Assembly (NCBI RefSeq): GCF_008831285.2
Contig: NC_045143.1
Coordinates: 12,265,214-12,329,213, forward strand
From: Nymphaea colorata
Lineage: Eukaryota; Streptophyta; Magnoliopsida; Nymphaeales; Nymphaeaceae
Length of the DNA: 64,000 bases
Direction: 5' to 3'
Shown in pieces: positions 25,501-37,743 of the stretch. The notes below the pieces were generated by a model. That model had not been told where the DNA came from. It searched no databases and was given only the letters and a program-made list of their open reading frames with translations. A program made the position numbers and the translations under genes. The first letter of the stretch is position 1, and the number at the start of each line of letters is the position of its first letter.

Positions 25501-28500
25501 GTCGAAGACTATGTTTTCTGCAAAACTGTAAAACAGAACATATGATCTAGTGACTAGGTTTAGGATGAGAGAGAAACCTATTAAACGAGCTGAGGTGGGC
25601 ATAAAAGTTGGCATAAAAACTCTACATATTGGGGAAGAGATCCTAACTGATAAATTGGGTAAACTATTTCAACACATAAAATGGGATCATGTTCAACATA
25701 CATCACAAATTATGTTCTACCAGCAAAACATGCAGTCTTACTCCAAGACCAACTTTGAAGCATGGGGAACTAATATTGGCAAGCTTTAAACTTTCTATAG
25801 GTCAAAATTTGGTGTTTAGACTCTATATATGTCAAACAAACAACTCCAAACAATAGATTGGGAAAACATTATTTGACTAAGATCTATGACGGTGCGAAAT
25901 TTGAAAAAAACAGTTATTGCACAAATAAGATAGTGAACTTGTTTAGAACATGACCTAGAAGACAAATGAAATCTGGGTAAATGACAATATTTAAGGCTAA
26001 AACTTAGTGATGACGTCCTTTATATGAAAAAGGACAACCAATTGCTGGAAGGCAAATAATAGTGCTATGATAAGAAGTACGGGGTTTTAAACCTATGACC
26101 CAGATCACAAAGTGCTGAAAACAGTTTTCGTTAAAATGATTCAGCAATTGAGACTCCTTGGATGGGCATAAGATTTAGTGTGGGGTTGCTAGACAGATGG
26201 GAAAAAACAAATTCCTTTTACGTATTTGGAAAGTGGCTTCTAGAACTCAAGTTGTCAAATTCTCAATTGGAGCAATTTTCATCACCAAATTCTGCAATAT
26301 ATAAATATCAGAAAACCAGTCTTATAGAAGTGACCAAATGTCAAACCAAAATAACTTTGTTTTTCATTAAATTGGTGGACAGATGCTAGACACATGGGAG
26401 AGACATGAATTTTTTCCTTTTTGTAAATATGTCCTCTAAATTTGGACAAAATTCTATGGAACATAAAAAATAGGTTTTCGAACTAAGATTGTAACAAGGG
26501 TACCTAAAAACATAGAATTTTGAGGTAAAGTTAGGTTCTAACATGATCTACAACTTGAGCTTATGCATGAGACATGCATGGAACCTAATATACATGAAAT
26601 ACCATGAATATGATGTATGGATGCTTGAAAAATGAAAAGATAAATGTTATGTAATTAGTAGAAGCTAAGAACTAAGAATATATGTATGCACGCGAAAAAT
26701 GAGTTTTACATGAACCATAGCATCTAATTCATGTGAAATATGCATGGTGCAAGATGCAAATGAAGGAAACATAATAAAATCAATGTTGGCCAAGAGGGTG
26801 CTGCGTCCATGAATGTAGTTTCAACCTTGTTATAGCCTTGGAGACTTCAAAGCAAAGAAAAAATGGAATAGTGATCGTAAGAGGGAGGCATCTATGCAAA
26901 CAGTGTCAACTTCCTTATAAAGTTCACATGCAAGAAAAACAATGACAATGAAAGAAAAAATCAAAGCAAAGAAGATCAACCTAGAGATGGAGCTGTGTCT
27001 ATGAAGGCAGTCTCAATCTCATGTTGGTGAATCAAAAGAAAAAAATGAAGAACACACAATGGACAAACAAAAATGCAAAACCTCTATAGAGACTTCAAAG
27101 CATAAAGGCAGTAAATTAAAAGAGAGATCACATTGAGATAATGAATCTACTTGTTTAAAGAAGCTTTAGTTGGATGTCCTCCTCTATTCCTCAGTTGCCT
27201 TCTTCTTCAATGCCCCTCCGTGCTAGACATGGAAGCCTTGAGAAGCTCTTGAAGATGGCATCAACCTCTAAGAATTCTCTAAAGCCTAAAGAAAGAAACT
27301 AATGCACCATATAAAAATAGAAATATAACAAAGAAGAGATGAGAGAGAAGAGAAATTTTCTGAAGAAAGAGACTAACGCATCATATTGTGGGTGGGGACG
27401 TATCATCTAGAGGACTATAATGATGATTAGGTGGTGATTTATACATTTGAAAGATTTCCAATGTGGATGCTATGCACCCTTGTGAGCCCTTTAATTGAGC
27501 TTGAACTTTAAATTTAGAAAGAGATAAGTAACCATGAATTCAACATTCAAGACTCGTCAGGGGGCACTTGGCACTGTCTAGTGAATTTGAACAACAGATT
27601 TGGGTTTCAAGCATAGATTTATGTTGAGACCTAAATTTTGGAAGATGATTTGGATCAACATCCAGATAAAAAGATTAAATTGATGATCCAGACTAGGATG
27701 TCGATTGAAAATCTCTGTTTGAATTATATCAGATTTCATATTTTGGATCCAGATTGTGAATTTGAACATGATTGATAAAAGAGGGGAGGTGCCCCCTATA
27801 GTAGTTTATGTATGCATATTACAAGTTAAAGCAGCATAAAACTTTGGAAAATGCAAGAATATGTGAAGAAAATTAAAAGTCCAAAATACTTTGGGCATGT
27901 CATGCAAAATGATCTATTTTTTCTTCACACAGGATGTTGAAATCAGTTAATTTGGATGACCCAACCATTCTAAGTCTTGGCCCTCTAAGTTAACCAAGTC
28001 CAAGTTTAGACGGTTCAAAAAAATAGTTCACGATTTATATAGAAATTGAGATTTTTTTTTAAATGCAAGTCAACTTGGATGAAAAAGGGAAATGAAAGGT
28101 AAACTAGAAAAATAGCTCTTTTATTAGGCTATGCATGGAGTTTTGAGAAATTGAACTGGGAAAATATAGTTAAGTGACTCTAAACTATTATCAATCTAGA
28201 AATCACAGAATTATGAGAAGAACCTTACAGAATTGATCTATGGATATGAACATGAATGAAGTAACTGAGCCAGTAAAACTGAAATTGTACCTTAATGTGA
28301 ACACTTTAACTAAAAACAAGCTACCGAAAGATAAATCTGGTCATGAAAAAGCTAATCTTAGCTTTGCAAGAACTGACATTGTAGTATCAGATTGAAACTA
28401 AGTTTATAAGTAAAAATGGAGTGGCAATAGGGGATTGACCTCCAGATATCATGGAAAATGAATAGAACTCATTTTGGGCACATTACATGTCTTAGGTGGA

Positions 28501-29760
28501 CGAGGATAATTCCACTTGATTAGCCTAGAATTATGGCAGATATGTCAGAGGTAGATATGTCAAAAATGGTAATGGGAGTGATTAGGTGACTAACTCTGAA
28601 CTCTATGGAACCAATATTTGTGGGTTGTAGTTCATGGGCCACTAAAGTTACGCTGTTTGGAGTACAACAAAACATATCCTGAGCTTGATATAGGTTTTAA
28701 ATGTAAACTTGAGCTGAACTCTGACCATTTCTAGGTAAATGGGCTTTGTTGGGCTTAGTGTTGCCCAAAATATACTGCCCTAAGTTTGATAGAATGCTCA
28801 TAAGCCAGAAATGACACCCCTATGATCCAAATGGAAGCTATTGTGTGTAGTGCCAATGGTAGACAGATTCAAGGCCTCTAGCTTTTAGGGTTCTCTTAGG
28901 GTTATAAGGCTGTTTGTATGCAAAATTTTGAAATTTTACATGTGATAATTCATATGGAAAAAGTTAAAAATAATGTACTCACCTATGTATCTCTTATGGG
29001 AAATCATGAGAGATAGGACTAGACAACGTGTTCGACATTATGAGTTCTTATTATTGACTAGAACTTAATGTCCCCTGCATTTGAAAAAAAATGAGAATTA
29101 GAAGATTATGATTATCATCAGAAGTTGGAGTGCATGAACTGGTGGAAAGTGCATTATGATCACAAGGATGTTGTTCATGACATGTATCCAAATGATCCAC
29201 GTAACAAATCATACATCAAGTATGAGACATGTAAGCTAGGTCTAGACATAATTGAAATCATGTTTCTAGGGTCTTGGAGATGTGGACCTGAGGAAATCTT
29301 TGATCTGTAATCCAAATTATAGAGATCCAAATATGAGTTCAAGATCTGATTCAGGGAGATCCAAAATTGTACTTTATGATTCAATTAAATAATCTAAATT
29401 TGAAGGTTCAACATTGAGGTCTTAGATTTATGGTCAACTAAGGTTGAGATTTGAGTTCAATCTTGAAACACAAACTTGTAGTGTCTAGGTTCTTGATTGA
29501 TATAATGTAGATCTGAAATCCAAAATTTAAATTGCATCTAATTATATATGGTCTAAAATCTTGATCCAAAGCAATTGAGATTTATGTATAAGATTTCCAA
29601 CATTAGGTCCAAATTGAATTTCAACTTAATAATCTAGATCCAAGGTCAAATCAAGTTCAAATCCAAATTCAAATATCTAAAATCTAATTCCTAAGATCTA
29701 GATCTAGTTTGACCTACGCTCATTAAGGTTTGAACCTAGTTAAAACATGGGTTATGATTA
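25500..29760 (-). repeat. Second diverged LTR-like block
   Basis: Non-coding. Repeated segments with 'tagatttggaa/aactctata' words occur at 25.5-26.5 kb. The stretch 26.78-27.3 kb carries words also seen near 19.3-19.75 kb ('ctctatagagacttcaaagc' against 'ctctataaagagcttcaatg', and 'ggatgtcctcc' against 'ggacatcccctcc'). It ends in a region rich in 'gatccaaat' words (29300-29700). This suggests another old copy of the same LTR family, in the same orientation. Confidence 0.4.
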
Positions 29761-30099
29761 GCTTTGTTGTAGCGGGCTCAGTGTTTGCCTAGATTGAGGT
29801 ATCAAGTGAACCTAACAAGCTTTGGATATGTTAAATCTAAGGCTTATATCTCAATCACATTTGAACCTAGCATTTTTAAAACAAGTTTGAAAACTGATTT
29901 AGTTTTGAAAATGTGTGGATCAAAACTATGTTGGAAACATGTATCCATATGAGAGTTAGTTTGGGTCAAGTTCATGCAAGGACTATTGTTGCATGCATGT
30001 AGTTGATTGACCCAACCTAATTCTCTTGTGGACCTAATTCTAAGTGTGTGGTTTGAAAGTGAATACATGATGCAAAGTGAAACTAATCTACATGAATGC

Positions 30100-33000
30100 A
30101 TAATAATAATAATAATGAAACATGTCAAAACATAAGCAAGATATAACAAACCTAACTGTAATGTGCCTGAATTCTAAAAACTAAAGTTGGAGGAGCCAAA
30201 CTAAGTCATGAATCTACATGCAAGGACTATTTTTATGAGTCACGTGATGAGCTGGCTTTAGTTCTTTAGTGAATTTAAATACAAATTTTAAACCAAATGA
30301 TGTATCATAAAAAAAATAATCAAACACAACATGCATAATAACATAACAAGATCCACAATGCATAAAAATACAAACTAACACATCCAATTGTGATTTTCAG
30401 CCTAGAAACATTAGGCTAGGATACATTAAGACACCCTAAACAAAGCCTAACTATATTCAAAACACGAGAGACATCAATGATAGATGCTACACTCGGATTT
30501 GATCTAGGTTAACAAGCTAAACTATGAACATTTGACTATCTAAAAAAATACGGCAATTCAGCTCATTAGCTGACTTTGATGAGTTTAAAAACTAGGTTAG
30601 TCATATCATATTAAGACGAAATTTTTTGGGAAGACTCTTTATACAAGGGACAATGAACTCCAAGTTGTAGATTTGGAAAACCTTTACAGGCTTGAAAAAT
30701 ATAGGACCGAAAACATATGGCAGAAACATAGAACTATGTAAAATAGTCCATAAAATAGATTATGAATAAGACCATATCAAATCAACTTGTATTGATCTAA
30801 AAGATGCTCTTTACATAACAGAGAGACAATATAAATTTATAGATCAGAAAAACAAGCATGGAAAAAAAATTACGACATTGCACTACAATAGGATTGACTT
30901 TAAGATTTTGTACCACATTTGAAACGATGGAAATGGTATTAAATCAAATTAGTTTGTCTTGGAACTATATATTCTCTGCGCTACAAAGAATCAACAATTT
31001 ATAGAATAAAAAAACATGCATGATCAAGAAACAAGGATACAATCACGTAGAAATTGTAGAAAAAAGAGTCAAGTAGCTAACTCCACTGCGGGATTCAATT
31101 GGGCTAGAATGCAAAATCCCAAACTAAAGGTACTTTCTGAACTTATATATTTATATTCATGTGTTGCTTGGTATAAGTTGCTAGTTGAGGTGGTCAACTT
31201 TCTCATGGATTAGAGTCTGTAAACGACACTGGCACTGATGGATAGAGCTCATGACCATTTCTCCAATGACACTAATTGTGTCAAAATTAGACTATGTGTG
31301 ATGAAAAACTGATCCATAGAAATATGAGTCTTATGAGAATTTTGAAAAACTTAAATGAAGTTTTAAACACTGTGAGCTGCTTATCTATAACTATCATGTA
31401 CTCTTATTAACTACAAATTATTCTGTAGATTAGTAAATTCATTAATCAAGCATTAGTTATTTTAAGAGAGATTAGAACACCCTTAGTGATATATTAATGT
31501 TGGATTAATGCAAATTAAATCAAGCTGACTAAATACTAATTATATTACTAATTGTTAGGGGACTAAATTGGGTTTTTTGGTAAATTAAGGGATTGATTTT
31601 GAAAATTTATTAAGTTAAAGGGGTTGATCAAGCATAACTCGACTAGCATTGAAGCACCAAGAGAGAAAGAGAAAGAAAGAGAGAGAAAGAGAAGAGAGAG
31701 GGAAAAGAGAGAGAGAGAGGAGGAAAAACTTTGTTCTGCCAGCAAGGGTCTGTCAGTTGACCTTTAGGGAGATTTTTTGTTGTGTGACACCTTCAATAAA
31801 TCAAAATTATTGTTCATTTCAAATATGTCTTCCCTGGGTTTCTTATTTCATTTTTTTATTGATTTAAGCTTGTTGGATGTATGCATATGTGTCACATTCT
31901 ATGAATTGTGCCTTTTTCTAGTACTTTACATATTAGTATCTTTTGTTTGGCAAAACATTGTGTGATGGATGCGATTTTACAAACCCCAACCAGCTAGTTT
32001 GTGAAGTAGCCCCTTTGGGGCTTGTCTTTTGAGAGATTGACCTCACATACACATTATAAGTGCCGAAAGATAGTAGATAACCCAAGTGGCTTTTGAATTG
32101 CTTTAATCGTTTTGTGGTGGCCATTGGCTAACCACAGCCAGTTAGTGCTGGCCTGCCATGGCTGAGTTGGCCAAGCAGCACTGTTGGGGTAGGCATGATT
32201 TGTTTTTGACTTCCTGAGGTGCTTTTGTGCATCTTATCCCATTTGGGGCTTGTCATGCACACTAGAATAATTCATTTGTTGGTTTTGCCTTCGCCTGTGC
32301 AATTCTATGAACATTTGAATGGGCACCCCTTAGCAAACCCCAGAGACACCAATGGGATCATTTGACCTCTTAAGTGTACCACCAAAAAAAGCCAAATTGA
32401 TCCTCATGAAGAGAGTAGTAATTGGAATTATATATGTTTGTTATGTACTATTTGTAAGTGCATGTTATGATATGGTACGTGGATGTACTTTGAATATTGG
32501 ATATATAGAGGTTGGAGTTGGGCTAGTGCGACTATAATATACAGGTGAGCTAAACATCTAGAAAAGACGTGATGAGTTATGTGCACAAAGGCAAGTAGGC
32601 TTAGCCTATGGCTACATGGTTATGTTTTCAAGCATACGAGCCTAATTGTGTGGTACATGTATGGGTTGAATTTATATTGTCTTTGTTGTGTTGTTATGTT
32701 TTACTGGTTTATGATTAGTGATCTGATGTTGAGAATATGAGCATGAGTTGTACATAAGAGAACAGCTTGTGGCATGATTTACCATGAGAAAACCATGCCA
32801 ACTAGCCATTAGTCAAGCCCGTTGTAAAAGGGACTAATGGGTGGTGCGGGGACTGCGTTGTGAGAATGGGCTTACCTTGAATGGACCTTATTTTGAAGTG
32901 CTTCTTATCTAGTCTACTAATGAGTTGACCATCCATCTGTAGAATATGGGATGCAATGCTATAGAAGCTATAGCTTAACTCAGCCGAGTTGGGAGTCATG

Positions 33001-36000
33001 ACTTGGTTAACCCAGGTTTTACTATTCCGTGGTGACTCAATTGTTGTGTGTTGATTGCAAACCCAGGAATGGTTTTGTGGACCCCTATACATTCCATTAG
33101 GAAGCTACACTTTGTTCAGTTCTTGGAGTTATTCATTTGAACACGCACTCTATGTTGTGATGACTATGTATTGCTCAGCTAAAATACTTGCAGTTGGTGC
33201 CTCCATTATTCTGCCTATCTATTTATGTTGAAGGGATGATATATGTGTGGGTCTGCGCCCAGAGTTATCTTTGATGCTTCTTGTTGTTTTGTTTTCGGGT
33301 ACTTACCTACAAAAGGCAGCGCCTCGAAATTGTGATATCATTCAGAGTGATGTCAATACAATAAATTGTGGTATTTCTCTGGTAGAGTAGAGCACATATC
33401 TGCCTGGGATAGATCGCGCTATGTGCTAATTATGCTGAACACTTTGATATTGTGCCAATAGGACTGGTTATGCTATTTGCTAATTACGAAGGCAAGTCTG
33501 ATGCACCATGTATGTGTCATACATGTTGGATTATGTTTATACAAAATGTATGGTTGTGAGTAGCATCATTATATAGCAACATCATCTTGAGCTAAAAAAT
33601 CGGCAATAGAATCTAGGCATGACACAGAATCAGTGTGAATTTAAGGTTTCGAAAAATGTAAAACATGAAAGGAGAAATGACATCACAAAGTTGATGAAAA
33701 ATATGTTTCTGTAGAATTCTAGAGAAAAGTTGTGAAAAAATAGTTTTAGCTAAATCAATTAACTAATAAACTAAATCAACTTGAAATTAGCTGAAACCTG
33801 GTGGGAGAACACTAGACACATAGATCTGACTTCTGACTTTTACAAAAGGCAAATCAGGATCATCAAACAAAAGTTATGGTGTTAACAAATTAGATGATTT
33901 TTAGCATCTGATTTTTGTAGTTTGAAAATTATAGGAAATAGACTGTAGCAAAATGATCAAGTGTAAGGCCAAATAGGATTAGAATTTGGTAAAATTTGAG
34001 GAATACAAACTAGACATGTAGGAGAAAAACATGTTTTTTAAGAATTGTCAATATAATCTCTAGTTAGAGAAACATAGGTCTCCAAAGCTGTGAAAAAATC
34101 TGGAATTTCTAAAAGAAAGAGAACAAAAAAGGGAAAGAGATTGACATTAGTGTGCCAATTCCAATGTGATAGGTTTAAATGGACATCCTTAATGGTCCAT
34201 TATATTGAAATTAAGCACCGAAATATGTTCAGTATTGGTTAATTTATGTCATGTGTCCTCTTGGGTGGCACAAACTCCTTGGCTCTCTCTTTAAAAAACA
34301 CAGATTAACGACATGTGTCCTTTGAGAAATTCTAAAAGATAGAAGTATGACATGTGTCGTCCATCTAAAAGGTTAAGATAGTTGACTCATGTCATCCAAT
34401 TGAGAGGTTAAGTGGTTGACATGTAGCAGTGCCTGGTTAATTTGGATCTAAGACTTGGATCAAAAGTATAGATCAAGATGTGAATTGGGATACTTAGATC
34501 TAAAGATCTGAAATTGAAGTTTGAATCTAAATGAAAGCATATAGTAAATGTGAGTTTTGATTTGCTATCTGAAACAAGGATCTTAGATCTAGGCATCCAA
34601 ACCAAGCTCATTATGGGTCTTGCAAGCTCAGACCCAATGATCACGTGGGGGATTGGCTTGATATAGGTTTGGATTCAACTAGACATAGGTCAGACCGGCT
34701 TAGGTCAAATAGGTTTAGTCAGGTTCATGTGGGTTGGAGCAGGTTTGGATTAGGTTCTAGGCAAGCACAAGCCTATGTCAGGCTAGCTTACTCAAGTTTG
34801 CTTAGAGACACGATAGGTTTAGTTCTTGTAGCTCCAAAATTAGGTTTTATGAAAATAATGTAAGTATGAAGAAATGACATTTTTACCCTTGTCACAAAAC
34901 TAGGCTCTCTATGAGCGAGGTAGGTAATCTGATCACACTAGGATGTAGACTGGATTTAGTTTAAGGGCATGCCAAGTTTGACTAAAAATTTTATCAATTT
35001 GCCCTTAAAAAAATCAAATTTTTTAAAATTGGCTAAGTTTTATTTGGCCCTATCAATGAAAATGTGAAGGGTAAAATAGAAAACATAGATTCAGGTACAT
35101 TTGTGAAAATAGAACACACTAATTCTCTTCTCAAATGACATTTATTCCATCTACATGTTCATATTGAGAATCAGTATTCTAGATTTCTCAAAAATTAGTT
35201 TAGAAACTAGTGACAATGTCTATTAATAGACACTACAAGAGTGATCGGAAAACTACAACTGTGTACAATCTTAAATAAAGTTGTTTGAACTAAAAGCAAA
35301 AATAGTCAGATCCCGCACTGAAGAATATGATCTCAACTTAATTCCAGCTAACTCACTCGAATCAAGCACAATTAGTGATCAGACATGTAGAAATAGAGTA
35401 AATGCGGTATTATTTCTTGAGGTATTATTTCCTAGAAATGTTTGCTTTAACCCTTAAATTCAAGCTTGAAAACTGCAAATGCTTTGGTTCTAGTTAGGTG
35501 TATAGGTTTTCCAATGGTAAAAAATGGTAGAAAAACTAAGGAAATTGACAATTTCTAAATCATTTTTCACTAAATATAAGTAGCTAAACTTGTTCTTACA
35601 ATTCCTAATGACTTGTAAAGATGGAATTAACCCTGATTGACTTTATTCTAGGTGGTGACAACCCTGGTGTAAGATATATTTAAAGCATATGATTTGTTCT
35701 ATTGTAGTCCACGGCTGCTAGATTCGGAGTCCTTTTGAAAAAATCAATTCAAAATCATCGTTCATGAGGTAAAATTGCCTTTTTTGCAATAAGAACTTAG
35801 GCTGTCTACAAGGGAAAAATAGCCTAAGGGTTGATGTAACTAAGGTCTTCTAAGTTTCAACATGATAAAAGCCTATTGAAGGGGCAAAGTGGGGTGATAT
35901 GACACTAATAAAGGTCATGCTGCTTGAAAACAAGCTATATAAGGGTTAAATGGTAAACATATTCAAAGATTTGCCTAGGGAACTAGGGCTTTCGTAGGTT
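30100..36000 (-). repeat. Third diverged LTR-like block, interrupted near 31.38-33.59 kb
   Basis: The word order of 33.75-35.8 kb follows that of 18.65-21.5 kb: 'ctaaatcaacttg...ctggtggga', then 'aggccaaat', then 'gatctaaagatctgaaattga', then 'tttttaccctt', then 'tgcccttaaaa'. This marks two copies of one family. The left part (30.5-30.9 kb) has the same degenerate units of about 200 bp. No coding sequence was recognised. Confidence 0.45.
31378..33587. mobile_element. Possible solo-LTR-like insertion
   Basis: The composition differs from the surrounding repeat: a GA-rich stretch (31660-31725) and more G/T-rich promoter-like sequence. The hexamer tgagct lies on both sides (31373-31378 and 33588-33593), so the first five bases could be a target-site duplication. 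The inserted sequence would begin 'tgctta' but end 'atct', not the canonical CA. This weakens the call. Confidence 0.25.
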
Positions 36001-37270
36001 TGATCAATAATGGCATTATTGATTGTAAAACAGTCAAGCTCCTCTTATGAAAGGAACACACAGAATCACCCTCTAATTAAGTCACTCAAATACCTTCTTG
36101 CCCACCCAAAAAATCAAAATAATCCTACATGCCTCAAGCATTAACCTCCAACTTTCTTCAATTTAATTAAACATTTGCAATGTTGAAGTGGCATGGGTAT
36201 GTAAGAGCGAGTGCCTCAATAGCTTATTTTGCGGCAATCTTTCTACCCTTTCAAACATGCCCCAAAGGCTATTGGATGACTAGCCGACCAACGATACATA
36301 AAGATCTTGTCTGCTTCTTCGGATATAGCTTCCAACACAGTACATGAAGAAAATAACTTGCTTTTATTATTCTTTTCATATTCAAAATTACATGGAATAA
36401 GAAAATGAAGTGTAGTTATTTAAAAGCTGAATTTTTCTCCATAAGAAAAAAAAAAAACTCATCTTTCTAAAACGTTGTATGTTTCCTGATACTTCCTAGC
36501 TGACTGAAAACTTTGTCTGACCATAACCATAAATATTACTAATTTTGTAGATCAGTAATGGACAAGCAGATGACGAAACATTTGTATGCAGAACTAGGTT
36601 TCTAACTTCTTGCTTTTCTAACATTTTGACCCAAGCTAACAGTTCTTGGGGTTTTGATTGTTAGATGTAATTTTTTGTCATGGATATCTTAGGACTATAG
36701 ATGATCTTCTACCTTTTCAATATAGGCACATGTTATGCGAAACAAATTTATAAAGATATCCATTTATGTGAAATATGACTATTTTAAATTCTTTTCCCAT
36801 ATACTCAATTATTGTTTGGAAGATTATGATTTCGGTTTGCATTGTTATTTTTTATTTGTGGGATATTCCATATCCAAAATGCCGATACAGATATGACAAA
36901 ATTAGTCTAGATCAGATTTCGCATCGGATCCAATTGTTTAGCATCGAAGGCAAATTCGGGTAGAATTTAAAGGTAAAACTAAAAGTTGGATTCCAATATG
37001 GCATAGATTTTGCTTTATTTGCAATTGAATCTGAATATGTAAATATATATTCGATAAACCAGATATAGTGCAGAGCACATCTTAATTCAGTCTAATCTAT
37101 TTTGTCAAAAAGTTTCCATTGCTCGGCCTTACATGGCTTATTACAATTTGTCCTGCCAATGAGAGGACGGACTGCACATATCTCACCAAGCCAAATGAAC
37201 GAAACTGCAACGTAAAGGAGAGGGTGAGGGGTTAGAGAACTAGGACAATGGAATTAGAGAATGTTGTAGG
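36001..37270. other. No recognisable feature
   Basis: No coding frame or RNA gene recognised. The stretch 36840-36960 has 'gatattccatatcc...gatacagatatga' words typical of degenerate dispersed repeats. Confidence 0.4.
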
Positions 37271-37275
37271 CGAGG

Positions 37276-37276
<1 letters not shown>

Positions 37277-37366
<90 letters not shown>
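37277..37366. repeat. Compound microsatellite (TA)33(GA)12
   Basis: An uninterrupted TA run at 37277-37342 is followed directly by GA at 37343-37366. It is expected to be length-variable and, in the TA part, able to extrude as a cruciform. Confidence 0.97.
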
Positions 37367-37428
37367 AGAGTGATGGTGAAGGCCTTTTTTTTCTTGGCCC
37401 GGGCTGGACAAAGAAAAAAATGGAGAAT

Positions 37429-37735
37429 TAGGGCTGCACAATCCGTCGAAACAACTTAAACTTGCTTGAAAAAACTTGATTAAGCTAGACTCATTTATAA
37501 ACTAGTCGAATTTGAGTTTAATTTTATACTCAAAATGTTAAACGAGTTAAGTTCGAGTTATAAGAACTCTTCTCTAACTATGTAAAGTTAAAAGACATAT
37601 TAACATAAACGAGTTAAGCTAGCCGAGCTTGATCTCTGTTGCATAGTTGAGTCGAGCTCGTATTAGTCTGAGTGGATTTCGATCGATCTAGATTTGTTTT
37701 TTAGCCGAGTCAAGCTCGATTCCTGTGAAGCCCTA
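37429..37735. mobile_element. hAT-like MITE, about 307 bp
   Basis: The left end is tagggctgcaca. The right end, on the opposite strand, is tagggcttcacag, so the termini are inverted repeats of hAT type (TAGGG...). The flanking octamers tggagaat (37421-37428) and ttgagaac (37736-37743) match at 6 of 8 positions, fitting an aged 8-bp target duplication. The interior is rich in 'cgagttaag / gagctcg' words and encodes nothing. Confidence 0.7.
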
Positions 37736-37743
37736 TTGAGAAC

